64,000 bases of DNA from JAENVU01 sp963765075. Its GTDB lineage: Bacteria; Actinomycetota; Acidimicrobiia; IMCC26256; JAENVU01. Positions 52,897 to 61,932 of this stretch are shown one piece after another. A program made the position numbers and the translations under genes. The stretch spans positions 894,729 to 958,728 of the forward strand of contig CAVXVA010000003.1 in NCBI GenBank assembly GCA_963765075.1. The letters are read 5' to 3'. The notes under the pieces were generated by a model, which saw only the letters and a list, made by a program, of their open reading frames with translations, searched no databases and had not been told where the DNA came from. Positions within the stretch are counted from its first letter, which is position 1. Every line of letters begins with the position of its first letter.

Positions 52897-53463
52897 CTAC
52901 TTCTTGAAGTTGAGGTAGTACCGGCTGGGCGTCGGTCCCCGTTGGCCCTGGTACTTCGAGCCCTTCTCGGTGCTGCCGTAGGGGTGCTCGGCAGGGGTGG
53001 TCATCTCGAAGAACGAGATCTGGCCGATCTTCATGCCCGGATACAAGGCGATCGGAAGGTTGGCGACGTTGCTGAGTTCGAGGGTGAGATGACCGTCCCA
53101 ACCCGCGTCGACGAAGCCGGCGGTGCTGTGGATCAGCAATCCGAGCCGACCGAGCGACGACTTACCTTCGAGCCGGGCAACCAGGTCATCGGGCAGCCCG
53201 ACGCGCTCGTGAGTCGAGCCCAGTACGAACTCACCCGGGTGCAAGATGAACGCGTTGCCTTCTGCGACCTCGACGATCTCGGTGAGGTCTTCCTGCGGTT
53301 CCTTCGGGTCGATGAACGGAGTCGTGTCGTTGCGGAACACGCGGAAGTATCGATCGATGCGCAGGTCCACCGACGACGGCTGCACATCCCGATCGTCGAG
53401 CGGGTCCACGACGATGCGACCCGAAGCCAACGCTTCGCGAATTGAGCGGTCGGACAAAATCAC
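52897..53463 (-). CDS. dcd: dCTP deaminase, probably bifunctional (dUMP-forming)
   Basis: 188 aa. SDRSIREALASGRI and VQPSSVDLRI open the enzyme, and EGKSSLGRLGL is the active-site loop. The motif HSTAGFVDAGWDG resembles bifunctional deaminase/dUTPases of actinobacteria rather than the HVTAH type of enterobacteria, suggesting direct dCTP to dUMP conversion. This subtype is inferred. Confidence 0.9.
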   Translation of the reverse strand: MILSDRSIREALASGRIVVDPLDDRDVQPSSVDLRIDRYFRVFRNDTTPFIDPKEPQEDLTEIVEVAEGNAFILHPGEFVLGSTHERVGLPDDLVARLEGKSSLGRLGLLIHSTAGFVDAGWDGHLTLELSNVANLPIALYPGMKIGQISFFEMTTPAEHPYGSTEKGSKYQGQRGPTPSRYYLNFKK

Positions 53464-53816
53464 GGCCGGACTCTAGCGAGACGGACCCCACGGTGATCGC
53501 TTGCACCGGATCCGTGTAGTGCGCACGAATCATTGTGGTGCTGAAGCCGACAAATCGCGCCGCAGGCCTTGCTCCACGTTCGCGCCGTTTGGGAGGCTCG
53601 GGCAGTCGGCGTTTCCGAACCACTGGGCAGGGGAGAACCGTCGAGCACACGCACTCGGAGTGATCCGCGTATTACTGACGTGGTGAAAGTACTGCGGACA
53701 GTGAACGCTGAGGCTATATGTCGCGCGGAAAGTGGCGTGATGGTGTCGAAATGGTATAGAACGTCCCCTTCTTGTGGCCGGGGCGGTCACAGAAGTTCAT
53801 CGGGCAATCAGGAGGC
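53464..53816. other. Intergenic region without recognised gene
   Basis: 353 bases between dcd and the secreted repeat protein. No tRNA, ORF with coding-like sequence or strong hairpin was found. AT-richer patches near 53700-53760 (TATATG, TATAGA) suggest the promoter of the downstream gene; AGGAGG abuts its start. Confidence 0.5.
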
Positions 53817-55731
53817 ATGGTGAAACGAGTCAGTACTCGACTCTCGTCCGTCGCAATCGCAACATCGGTGGGGCTCGCGACGCTCGTATCTGCCGGCACG
53901 CCCGCGGGGGCGCTGGCGAACCCGGCCATTCCCGGATTGTCGGTCAGTGGGCTGGTGTCGTCGCACCCGTGGAGCGGTGGTTCGAACGCAAGCGACGTCG
54001 AGGGCCTTGGGTACGTCCCCGGGGACAACTCGATGTGGGTCGCCGACGACAACGGCGACCGCATTTACGAGATCAGCTCGTCGTCCGGTTCGTACAAGAC
54101 CAAGATCGAGGCGGTCACGTTCCAGGCCGCACCGGCGGTGGGGTCAGGCGCAATCCCGGCCGGAACCCTGTCGAATCCGACCCGAACGGACGACCTGGAG
54201 TCGATTCATCTACAACCCCGACGCTGACGTGCTCTACGTCACCTCGGGCGCGTGCTGCAACACGCCCGCCGGCCAACCGCCTTACAACCCGACCGTCTAC
54301 AAGATGACCCGCCAGAGCGGGAAGTTCCAGCCGACGAGCTGGCAGCCCCTCCCCGAGGGTCAGGACGTGACCGCTGCGGGCTGGCGCCCGGGCACCGGCA
54401 TGTATTTCGGCAAAGGCTCCAAGATCAAGACCTACAACTTCGACACCAACACGATTGGTCCCGACATCAGCCTGCCGGTGTCGCCGATCGTCGGTATCGA
54501 CTTCTCCGATGCCAACACGGCATTCGTAACGACGGCGACGGCCAACACGGCATCAGGTCGCACCACGGCCGACTCCGACTCGACCATTCACCGGTTCAAC
54601 ATCTCCGGCTCGACCTGGACCGAGGACCTCAACTGGAAGTTCAGTCTCAAGAACACCGGCATGATCGACGCCCGTGACCTCGCGATCGTCGGAGACACGT
54701 TCTGGGTCTCCGACGGGTACGACAGTCGCCCGGACGGTGACCACCCGATCTTCAAGTACGACGTCGGATCAGCGGTCGCGCAGTTCGTTGCCGCGCCGTC
54801 CACCGGCAACCGGCCGCTCACTGTGGTCTTCACCGACACGTCGACCGGCGCCGCGCCGCTCAGCTGGGCGTGGGACTTCGACAACAACGGCTCGGTGGAC
54901 GCGACGACGCAGAACACCTTCCACGTCTACCCGACCCCCGGGAACTTCACGGCGAAGCTGACCGTCACCTACAGCGGCGGAACGTTGTCGTCGACCCAGC
55001 CGATCACGGTCAAGATCCCGACCGGGGCTCCCGGCGGGTGGATCGTTGACGCCTGGGGCGGTCTCCACGCGGTGAAGATCGGTACCGACCCGGCGCCGCC
55101 GACCGTGAGTGGTGGCCCGTACTGGAAGGCCTGGGACATCGCCCGCGGTGTGGCCACGCTCCCCGACAACAAGGCCGGACTGGTCCTCGACGGGCGGGGT
55201 GGTCTCCACAAGTTCAACATTGGTGCCAACTCGAGCACGGTCAAGATCACTGGCGGGCCGTACTGGAGCACCTGGGACATCGCTCGCGGCGTCTCGATCC
55301 TGCCGAACGGCAAGGGCGGGTACGTCATCGACGGCGCCGGCGGAATCCATCCGTTCGCCTTGGGGAACAACTCCCTCCCGCCGCTCGCCACCAATGCCCC
55401 GTACTGGCCCGGCCAGGACCGGGTGACCGGCCTGATCATTGCCGCGGACGGGAAGGGCGCTTACACCGTCGACCGCACCGGCAAGCTCTGGCCGTTCAGC
55501 TTCGTCGGTGGCGCCACGCCGGCGACACCCAACTCCGTGGCGCTCGTCTCCGCAGTCCCGATGCAAGGTGGTGCGCTCGTTGCCGACGGTACCGGCGGCC
55601 TGACCGTCGACGGCTGGGGCGGCACCCACGGCTTCGGGGTCAACCCGAACGGTCCGCCCGCCACGGTCACGGCGGGTCCGTACTGGGTCAACTGGAACAT
55701 CGCCCGCGACCTCGCGCTGCTGCACAGCTAG
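53817..55731 (+). pseudogene. Secreted protein with PKD domain and five tandem C-terminal repeats, frameshifted in this sequence
   Basis: Dropping one base at 54203-54206 gives 637 continuous residues. Signal peptide (KRVSTRLSSVAIATSVGLATL to AGALA), a six-bladed-like region (VEGLGYVPGDNSMWVADDNGDRIYE), a PKD domain (PLTVVFTDTSTGAAPLSWAWDFDNNG), then repeats of about 45 aa with D-x-x-GG-(L/I)-H and GPYW-x2-WDIARG. The repeats may form a second propeller. Extracellular; ligand unknown. The AGGAGG is so close to the ATG that the following GTG (53820) may be used. Confidence 0.75.
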
Positions 55732-55753
55732 AGGACATCTCCCTGTCGGTGCT

Positions 55754-55782
55754 CGTGGCCCCGGGATCATCCCGGGGCCACG
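55754..55782 (+). terminator. Strong hairpin terminator after the PKD/repeat gene
   Basis: Perfect 13-base arms CGTGGCCCCGGGA and TCCCGGGGCCACG with loop TCA, 22 bases after the stop and 21 bases before tRNA-Gly. Confidence 0.8.
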
Positions 55783-55803
55783 ACGCGTATAGTCATCGGC
55801 TCT

Positions 55804-55877
55804 GCGGGTGTAGTTCAGAGGCAGAACATCAGCTTCCCAAGCTGAGAACGCGAGTTCGATTCTCGTCACCCGCTCCA
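55804..55877 (+). tRNA. tRNA-Gly (anticodon CCC)
   Basis: The acceptor GCGGGTG pairs with CACCCGC and the discriminator is T, with encoded CCA. Anticodon stem TCAGC/GCTGA with loop TTCCCAA. T-loop TTCGATT. The last 49 bases are overlapped by the convergent GNAT gene. Confidence 0.94.
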
Positions 55878-56494
55878 GCTTCGGTCCCGGCGTCCCTGCG
55901 CATCAGAACCGAGCGCAAACCGGGGCCGCCCGGGTCGGCGAACTCGACGACCCGTCGGAACCCGCAGCGGCGGTAGAAGGCCTCGCGGGTCGTCAGGCAT
56001 TCGAGCACCACACATTCGGCGCCAGTGAGCCAGACCCGGTCGATCAGGTCCTGAACCACCCGGCGACCGATCCCGGATCCCTGGAGGAACATGTCGGTCG
56101 CCACCGTCGCGATGTGCGCGTGGGGCGGCAAACTCGCGCTCAGATGCGCGGTGCGACACGCCGACTGGAACTCGTGCTCGATCCGCTGCGAGCGCGACAT
56201 ACCTTCGGGTTCTGCGGGGTCGAGATGGTCGCAGGGGTGACAATCGCCGGGAACTGTGGCCGAAGCAACGCCAACGACCAGACCATCGGTCTCAGCAACC
56301 ATGGCGATGGGATCGGTCGCCCACGGCCAATCGCCGTACTCGCCCGTCATTCCGACGAGGCGGTGCAATGGCGACTCGCCGAACATGCCGACCGCGAACG
56401 CCTCGCCGGCGAAGGCCGTCGCAATGATCCGGCGCGCGGCACCGAGGTCGTCCGTGCGTAGATCTCGGAGGACCAGCGTTGGTTCAGGCTCCAT
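55829..56494 (-). CDS. GNAT-family N-acetyltransferase whose 3' end runs into tRNA-Gly
   Basis: 221 aa. LVLRDLRTDDLGAARRIIATAF starts the fold, and MFLQGSGIGRRVVQDLIDRV is the acetyl-CoA P-loop (Q/RxxGxG/A), with VVLECLTTREAFYRRCGFRRV closing it. The last 15 or so residues (GDENRTRVLSLGS) are simply the complement of tRNA-Gly, so the true functional C-terminus is near residue 205. Acceptor unknown. Confidence 0.82.
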   Translation of the reverse strand: MEPEPTLVLRDLRTDDLGAARRIIATAFAGEAFAVGMFGESPLHRLVGMTGEYGDWPWATDPIAMVAETDGLVVGVASATVPGDCHPCDHLDPAEPEGMSRSQRIEHEFQSACRTAHLSASLPPHAHIATVATDMFLQGSGIGRRVVQDLIDRVWLTGAECVVLECLTTREAFYRRCGFRRVVEFADPGGPGLRSVLMRRDAGTEAGAGDENRTRVLSLGS

Positions 56495-56536
56495 CCACGA
56501 AGCATGCCAGGCAGCCTGCGCGAGGTGGGCGCTGGA

Positions 56537-56815
56537 TCAGGCGGTGAGCGCCGCGATCCCCGCGACCATCATGACGAAGCCCAGCACGGCGAACGCCACC
56601 GATCGGGCGACCGGCGCTTGGACGAGTTCGCCGTCGCGAGTCTGACCGGTCGTGGCCACTCGGCTCGCGCCCTTCGCCTTCGCGCTGCGGGTCCCGGTCA
56701 CGACGCGGGTCGTCGCATCCCGGCGCCGCCGGAGCAGGACGAGGACGTTCGCCACCAGCAGCGCGGCCCCGAAAGCCACTACCAGTTCGCGTAGCACCTC
56801 GTCGTAGAAGCTCAC
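56537..56815 (-). CDS. Small membrane protein, unknown
   Basis: 92 aa. Two membrane helices (ELVVAFGAALLVANVLVLL and AFAVLGFVMMVAGIAALTA) flank a basic, Thr/Lys-rich cytoplasmic loop (RRRRDATTRVV...). No family recognised. It lies nine bases after the DUF4349 gene on the same strand and may be co-transcribed with it. Confidence 0.6.
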   Translation of the reverse strand: MSFYDEVLRELVVAFGAALLVANVLVLLRRRRDATTRVVTGTRSAKAKGASRVATTGQTRDGELVQAPVARSVAFAVLGFVMMVAGIAALTA

Positions 56816-56824
56816 GCCGCCAGG

Positions 56825-57757
56825 CTATGGGGTCGGGACCATGCGGGGAGTCCGGCGCATCACCCGCCAGATCCCGAACCCGATGAGCGCCAGGAGCCCG
56901 AGTGGGATCAGCGCGCCGAGCACCACGATCGTGCCGCCCACGATGGCGACCGAGACCGCCCACGCATCGGACCACGCCGCCGCGATCGGGCTGCGGGTCT
57001 CGGCCTTCGCCACCACGGCGCCGCGCGGGAGCATGGTGACCGTGATCGTCGCGAAGGTTGCCTGGTTGGCGAGCAGGTCGCGCTGGCCGCGGAGCTGCTC
57101 GATCTGCTCGCGCACGCCGAAGAGCTGTTGCTGAATCGTGATCGTGTCGGTCACGGTCCCGGCGTCGTCCATCAGCCCTTGGAGTACCGCCTCTTGGGCC
57201 GCGAGGTTGCGGATGCGGGCGTCGAAGTCCACGAGCTGGCCGCTGACGTTGTCGCCCTGTTCGGTGCGGCCGCGCACCATTCCCAATCCGCCGAGCCGCC
57301 GCAGCGCATCGGAATAGTGGTCCGCGGGAACTCGAATGGTCATGGTGACCGCCTCGCGGCTGGCGTCGGTCTTCTGGACGAACCCGCCGAGCCCGCCGAC
57401 GATCGTCTCGATCCGTTGCGGCCCCCCGCTGATCTCATTGCGCTTCACCCGCAGGTCCAACGTCGCAGTGCGCACCACCTGATCGCCCGCCCCGGGGACT
57501 GCGCGTGGCTGACCCAGCGACTCCGACGCTCCCACCGCAGCCGGGTTCGCAGAGAGATCATGGGGCAACGCGGACCGAGCCGAGTGGTCGGCCCCGATTG
57601 GGGCCCCCACCGAATGCGTCGCGGCGTCGGCCGCAACGCCGCCCTTCGACGAGGCCTTGGCCCCCTCGGCGTCGGTGCGGCCGCTCTGACTCACCAGGCC
57701 CACCACCGCCCCGGCACCCACCACCACGAGCACGACCCATCCGATCCAGCGACGCAT
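56825..57757 (-). CDS. DUF4349 membrane protein
   Basis: 310 aa from the ATG at 57757. An N-terminal helix (RWIGWVVLVVVGAGAVVGLV) anchors a DUF4349 domain (VVRTATLDLRVKR, GGFVQKTDASREAVTMTIRVPADHYSDAL, then a coiled coil with QQQLFGVREQIEQLRGQRDLL). A C-terminal helix pair (AIVGGTIVVLGALIPLGLLALIGFG) ends it. Probably extracytoplasmic; role unknown. Confidence 0.82.
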   Translation of the reverse strand: MRRWIGWVVLVVVGAGAVVGLVSQSGRTDAEGAKASSKGGVAADAATHSVGAPIGADHSARSALPHDLSANPAAVGASESLGQPRAVPGAGDQVVRTATLDLRVKRNEISGGPQRIETIVGGLGGFVQKTDASREAVTMTIRVPADHYSDALRRLGGLGMVRGRTEQGDNVSGQLVDFDARIRNLAAQEAVLQGLMDDAGTVTDTITIQQQLFGVREQIEQLRGQRDLLANQATFATITVTMLPRGAVVAKAETRSPIAAAWSDAWAVSVAIVGGTIVVLGALIPLGLLALIGFGIWRVMRRTPRMVPTP

Positions 57758-57853
57758 CTCATCCCCCTCGGTCCTTACGGCGAACTGCACCATTTCGACG
57801 TCCGGACGTGGAGATCGGTTCCCGGCTCGTGAAGTTCTGCGCGAACATCTGCC

Positions 57854-58513
57854 GTGCGATTGATCGTGGCTCGGTGTTCGGTGACCTACGAAGGGCGGCT
57901 CGGCGCCCGGCTGGCGGAGGCGGTCCGACTCGTGATGCTCAAGGCGGACGGCAGCATCGCCATCCACTCCGACGCGAAGGCCTACAAGCCCCTCAACTGG
58001 ATGAGCCCGCCGTGCACGATTCGCAGCACCACCGACACCATCACGGCTGAAAGCCCGAAGGGCGAGAAACTCGTCGTCGAACTCCTCGAGATCTTCCATG
58101 ATCACGAGATCGATCTCGGCGACGACCCCGGATTGGAGAAGGACGGGGTCGAAGCCGAGCTCCAAGCCCTCATCGAGATGCGCGTCCAGGCGTTGCGAGA
58201 GGACCTCACGCTGGTCCGGCGCGAGTATCCGACCGACATCGGCCCTATCGACTTTCTCTGCCGCGACGGTGATGGACAGGCCGTGGCGGTCGAGGTGAAA
58301 CGCATCGGTGAGATCGCCGGGGTCGACCAACTGATCCGCTACCAGGAGCGCCTGGACCTGGATACCCGGCTCGCGCCGACGTGCGGCATGTTCGTGGCGA
58401 CCCGCATCAAACCCCAGGCCCGCGTGTACGCGGAGTCTCGCAATATCGAGTGCGTCGAGATCGACCTCGACGACCTCCGAACCCACGACAACCCCAAGCT
58501 CAAGCTGTTCTGA
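57854..58513 (+). CDS. nucS: Mismatch endonuclease NucS/EndoMS
   Basis: 219 aa. The N-terminal DNA-binding domain (RCSVTYEGRL, LLEIFHDHEIDLGDDPGLEKDGVEAELQ) is followed by a RecB-like nuclease with GPIDFLCRDGDGQAVAVEVKR (Asp, Glu, Lys active site). The C-terminus PKLKLF is a beta-clamp-binding motif. It cuts mismatches in the actinobacterial substitute for MutS/MutL. Complete and typical. Confidence 0.95.
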   Translation: MRLIVARCSVTYEGRLGARLAEAVRLVMLKADGSIAIHSDAKAYKPLNWMSPPCTIRSTTDTITAESPKGEKLVVELLEIFHDHEIDLGDDPGLEKDGVEAELQALIEMRVQALREDLTLVRREYPTDIGPIDFLCRDGDGQAVAVEVKRIGEIAGVDQLIRYQERLDLDTRLAPTCGMFVATRIKPQARVYAESRNIECVEIDLDDLRTHDNPKLKLF

Positions 58514-58547
58514 CCCTACCGGTCGCACCCGAATCCAAGGAGTTCCC

Positions 58548-59030
58548 ATGGCTCACCCCCGCGACGAGATCGAAGCGACGATCGAGCGCTACCTCGACCT
58601 GCGGCGGCGGATCGACGCCGGCGAGGAGCACGGCTGGACCGGTATCGCCGAGTTCTTCACCGACGACTGTGTCTATATCGACCCTGCGTGGGGCCGCATC
58701 GAAGGGATCGCCGAACTGCGCGGCTTCCTCGACGAGTCGATGCGCGGGCTCGAGGACTGGCTCTTTCCCGTCGAGTTCGTCGCGATCGAGGGCGACCGGG
58801 TTGTCGTGAAGTGGACCCAGATCACACCGCCCGCTCCCGACGGGAGCCGCGGTCGCCAGTCGGGATACTCGACCTTGCTCTACGCCGGGAACGGGAAGTT
58901 CAACTACGAAGAGGACCTGCTCAACATGGTGCACGTGAACGAGGACCTGCGGGCGGCCCGGTGGCGGCCGGGACCGGACTTCATGATGCCGCCGGCCGAC
59001 CCGGTCCGCGACTGGTCCCGCCCGGAATGA
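58548..59030 (+). CDS. NTF2-like (SnoaL-type) protein
   Basis: 160 aa. The alpha+beta cone fold is indicated by IERYLDLRRRIDAGE, FFTDDCVYIDPAWGRIEG and VEFVAIEGDRVVVKWTQ. Such proteins are polyketide cyclases, dehydratases or binding proteins. Its stop overlaps the methyltransferase start (ATGA), so the two likely act in one pathway, not identified. Confidence 0.7.
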   Translation: MAHPRDEIEATIERYLDLRRRIDAGEEHGWTGIAEFFTDDCVYIDPAWGRIEGIAELRGFLDESMRGLEDWLFPVEFVAIEGDRVVVKWTQITPPAPDGSRGRQSGYSTLLYAGNGKFNYEEDLLNMVHVNEDLRAARWRPGPDFMMPPADPVRDWSRPE

Positions 59031-59869
59031 CGAACCCGAACGCTGCGCAGATCGAGTTCTGGAACTCGGACGAGTCCGGCCATTGGGTCCGCGACCAGGC
59101 TCGCTACGACGCGATGCTGGCGCCCTTCACCGACATCGTCATCGAACGTGCCCATCTGGCCCCCGATGCGAAGATCATCGACGTCGGGTGCGGCACTGGC
59201 GCCACGACCCGCGCCGCGGCCCGCCTGGCCCCCGCCGGGCATGCCACCGGCATCGACGTGTCCGCGCCCATGATCGAGGCGGCCCGCCGCTCGGCCGCCG
59301 CGGAAGCGGTAGCCAACGTGACGTTCGCCGTCGCCGACGCGCAGACGAACGACTTCGCGCCCTACGCCGACATGATCCTCAGCCGGTTCGGCGTGATGTT
59401 CTTCGACGATCCGGTCGCGGCCTTCACGAATCTGCGTACGGCGCTCGCCGACCGTGGCGGTCTCACCTTCGCGTGCTGGCAGCCGATGCTCGACAACGAG
59501 TGGATGACCGTGCCGCTCATGGCGGTCCTCGCGGACGTGGACCCGCCGCCTCCGCCGGATCCCGACGCACCGGGCCCGTTCTCGTTCGGAGCCCGCGACC
59601 GGGTGGCCGAGATTCTCGCGGCGGCCGGGTTCGGTGACATCGAGATCGAGCCCTTCACCACCGAGATCCTCGTCGGCGGACCGGGAACCGTTGCCGATGC
59701 GGTGGAGTTCATGCGTTCGACGGGAATGGGCCGGCTCCTGCTCGCAGATCCGCAGGCCCCGGGTGTGCGCTCGGCACTCGACGGGATCGGAGAAGCACTG
59801 GCGGCACACGTCGACGCGGATGGTGTCCGCCTCGGCGCCGCGACCTGGATCGTCACCGCCCAACGCTGA
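59027..59869 (+). CDS. Class I SAM-dependent methyltransferase
   Basis: 280 aa from the ATG at 59027. KIIDVGCGTGATTRAAA is SAM motif I, ATGIDVSAPMIEAA motif II, and DMILSRFGVMFFDDP motif III. WNSDESGHWVRDQARYDAM at the N-terminus is common in UbiE-like small-molecule methyltransferases. It converges with dnaB with a 15-base gap. Confidence 0.85.
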   Translation: MTNPNAAQIEFWNSDESGHWVRDQARYDAMLAPFTDIVIERAHLAPDAKIIDVGCGTGATTRAAARLAPAGHATGIDVSAPMIEAARRSAAAEAVANVTFAVADAQTNDFAPYADMILSRFGVMFFDDPVAAFTNLRTALADRGGLTFACWQPMLDNEWMTVPLMAVLADVDPPPPPDPDAPGPFSFGARDRVAEILAAAGFGDIEIEPFTTEILVGGPGTVADAVEFMRSTGMGRLLLADPQAPGVRSALDGIGEALAAHVDADGVRLGAATWIVTAQR

Positions 59870-59884
59870 GCCTGGCGGTCCGCC

Positions 59885-61252
59885 TCAACCCTGGGGCGCC
59901 ATGTTGGCGAACTTCACGATGTGGTCGAGGAACGCGAGCCGGGCCACGCCGGTCGGGCCGTTCCGGTGCTTCCCGATGATCACCTCGGCGACGCCACGTT
60001 GCTCGGACTCCGGGTTGTAGACGTCGTCGCGGTACAGGAACAGCACGACGTCGGCGTCCTGCTCGATCGATCCTGATTCACGCAGGTCGGCGAGCATCGG
60101 GCGCTTGTCCTGGCGGTATTCGAGTTGCCGGTTGAGCTGGGAACCCACCATGACCGGGCACTCGAGTTCGCGGGCGAGGATCTTGAGGCCGCGGGAGAGT
60201 TCGGACACCTCGACCTGGCGGTTCTCGGACCGTCGCGGGGAGCTCATCAGCTGGAGATAGTCGACGACGACGAGCCCGAGGTCGCCGTAGCGGGCTTTGA
60301 TACGGCGGGCCTTGGCCCGCATCTCCATCACCGTGCAGTGCGCGTTGTCGTCGATGAACAGCGGCGCCTCGCCGAGGTGGCTGATCGCCGGATTCAGCCG
60401 GCTCCAGTCGCCGTCGGTGAGGTTGCCGGTCTGGAGCTTGCGGGCATCGACGCGGGCTTCCGAGGAGAGCATGCGCTTGGTGAGTTCGACCGAGCCCATC
60501 TCCATCGAGAAGAAGAGGACCGGCCGACGGCTCTCCATCGCGACGTTGGCCGCCGCGCCGAGCATGAACGCCGTCTTGCCGGCACCCGGGCGGGCGGCGA
60601 CGATCACCAACGTGGACGGTTGGAGGCCGAGGAGTTGTCGATCGAGATCGGTGTAGCCCGTCGGGACACCGGTGATCGCGCCCTCCTCGCCGTAGAGGTG
60701 TTCGAGCTGATCCACCGTCTCGGTGACGGAGTCGAACAACCGAACGAGCGACTCCGAGATCCGTTTCTCGGCGACCTCGAAGACCATGGCTTCGGCGCGG
60801 TCGATGGTCTCGGTGACGTCGTCGGGCTGGCCGTACGCGCTCTCGGCGATCTCTCCCGAGACGGTGATGAGTCGGCGCAACAGCGCGAGGTCTCCGACGA
60901 TGCGGGCGTAGTGGCCGGCGTTCGCCGATGCCGGCGTCGATGCCTGCAGCGCGAGGAGAAGCCCCTTCCCACCCAAGTTCTCGAGCAGGTTGGCCCGACG
61001 AAGCTCTTCGGCCACGGTGACCGGATCGACCGGTTCACCCTGTTCGTAGAGCGACCAGATCGCGTCGAAGACGTGGCCGTGGGCAGGCTTGTAGAAGTCT
61101 CCGGAATCGACTCGGGCCTCGACGGCGGCAGTGATGGCATCTCGGGAGATGAGCATGGCGCCGAGGAGGGACTCCTCGGCTTCCAGGTTGTGCGGTGGAA
61201 TGCGGCCGCTCGGCCCGCTCGGCCGCACGGCGATCTCACTCGATTGAACCAC
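59885..61252 (-). CDS. dnaB: Replicative DNA helicase DnaB
   Basis: 455 aa, no intein. The N-domain (PPHNLEAEESLLGAMLISRDA) links to a RecA core with Walker A AARPGAGKTAF, FFSMEMG, Walker B LVVVDYLQLM and GSIEQDADVV. It unwinds DNA at the fork. It is downstream of rplI, beyond a terminator. Confidence 0.97.
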   Translation of the reverse strand: MVQSSEIAVRPSGPSGRIPPHNLEAEESLLGAMLISRDAITAAVEARVDSGDFYKPAHGHVFDAIWSLYEQGEPVDPVTVAEELRRANLLENLGGKGLLLALQASTPASANAGHYARIVGDLALLRRLITVSGEIAESAYGQPDDVTETIDRAEAMVFEVAEKRISESLVRLFDSVTETVDQLEHLYGEEGAITGVPTGYTDLDRQLLGLQPSTLVIVAARPGAGKTAFMLGAAANVAMESRRPVLFFSMEMGSVELTKRMLSSEARVDARKLQTGNLTDGDWSRLNPAISHLGEAPLFIDDNAHCTVMEMRAKARRIKARYGDLGLVVVDYLQLMSSPRRSENRQVEVSELSRGLKILARELECPVMVGSQLNRQLEYRQDKRPMLADLRESGSIEQDADVVLFLYRDDVYNPESEQRGVAEVIIGKHRNGPTGVARLAFLDHIVKFANMAPQG

Positions 61253-61317
61253 TCGTCACCTTCTCCAACCCCCGAAACAACCCCGGGGATCATCACATCT
61301 CACCCCTGTGGGTTGGA

Positions 61318-61391
61318 AGTGGATAACCGCCGGTACTTGTGTGAATTACCTGGGGATAGTGGGCCTGGTTCATCCACAGGGCTGTGGACAC
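61318..61391. promoter_or_regulatory. Cluster of DnaA-box-like 9-mers between rplI and dnaB
   Basis: Three motifs near the consensus TTATCCACA lie within 74 bases: 61318-61326 (complement TTATCCACT), 61370-61378 (TCATCCACA) and 61383-61391 (complement GTGTCCACA, weaker). This could be a DnaA-regulated dnaB promoter, less likely an origin, as dnaA and dnaN are not seen. Confidence 0.35.
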
Positions 61392-61436
61392 CCAACCATT
61401 GTGCTGCGCGGGTGTGACCATCGGCGCGGACGCGAA

Positions 61437-61462
61437 ACGGCCCGCCACCACGGGCGGGCCGT
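61437..61462 (-). terminator. Hairpin terminator after rplI
   Basis: Ten-base perfect arms (ACGGCCCGCC and GGCGGGCCGT) around a six-base loop lie 24 bases beyond the rplI stop; TTTCG follows on the minus strand. Confidence 0.75.
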
Positions 61463-61485
61463 TGCGGTCAACCTTGGATCGCCGA

Positions 61486-61932
61486 CTAACTGGCCACGAC
61501 CTCGATCATGACCGCGACCTTCACGTCGGCGTGGAGCGTGATCTCCACCTCGGCCGGGCCGAGTGCCTTGAGGGGCTCGGCCAAGTTGATCTTGCGCCGG
61601 TCGATCGTGACGCCACTCCCGCTCTCGATCGCGTCGGCGATGTCGGTGGCAGTGACCGAACCGAACAGCTTTCCGCCTTCTCCCGCTCGCGCGCCCACCC
61701 GCACGGGCGCGGAAGCGAGTTTGGCGGCGAGGGTTTGGGCCGCTTCACGATCGCGGGTGTCGCGGACATCGCGGCTGCGACGCATCGCGGCCGCTTGCTT
61801 CTCCACACCCTTGGTCGCGAACATCGCCAGGCCGCGGGGCACGAGATAGTTCCGGGCGTACCCGGGTGCGACCTCGAGGAGGTCGCCCTTCTTGCCCAAC
61901 GTGTCAACGTCGGCGCGCAGCACGATCTTCAT
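61486..61932 (-). CDS. rplI: Ribosomal protein bL9
   Basis: 148 aa. KIVLRADVDTLGKKGDLLEVAPGYARNYLVPRGLA is the N-terminal rRNA-binding domain and is followed by the long helix and C-terminal domain (KLFGSVTATDIADAI). It overlaps the rpsR stop (ATGA). Confidence 0.97.
   Translation of the reverse strand: MKIVLRADVDTLGKKGDLLEVAPGYARNYLVPRGLAMFATKGVEKQAAAMRRSRDVRDTRDREAAQTLAAKLASAPVRVGARAGEGGKLFGSVTATDIADAIESGSGVTIDRRKINLAEPLKALGPAEVEITLHADVKVAVMIEVVAS

Noticed and set aside
59885..61252. Intein in DnaB
   Set aside because: DnaB is a common intein host, but the protein is 455 aa with continuous helicase motifs and no splicing signatures.
61318..61391. Chromosomal origin of replication
   Set aside because: Only three weak DnaA-like boxes, and no AT-rich unwinding region or dnaA/dnaN next to it; a regulatory role is more likely.
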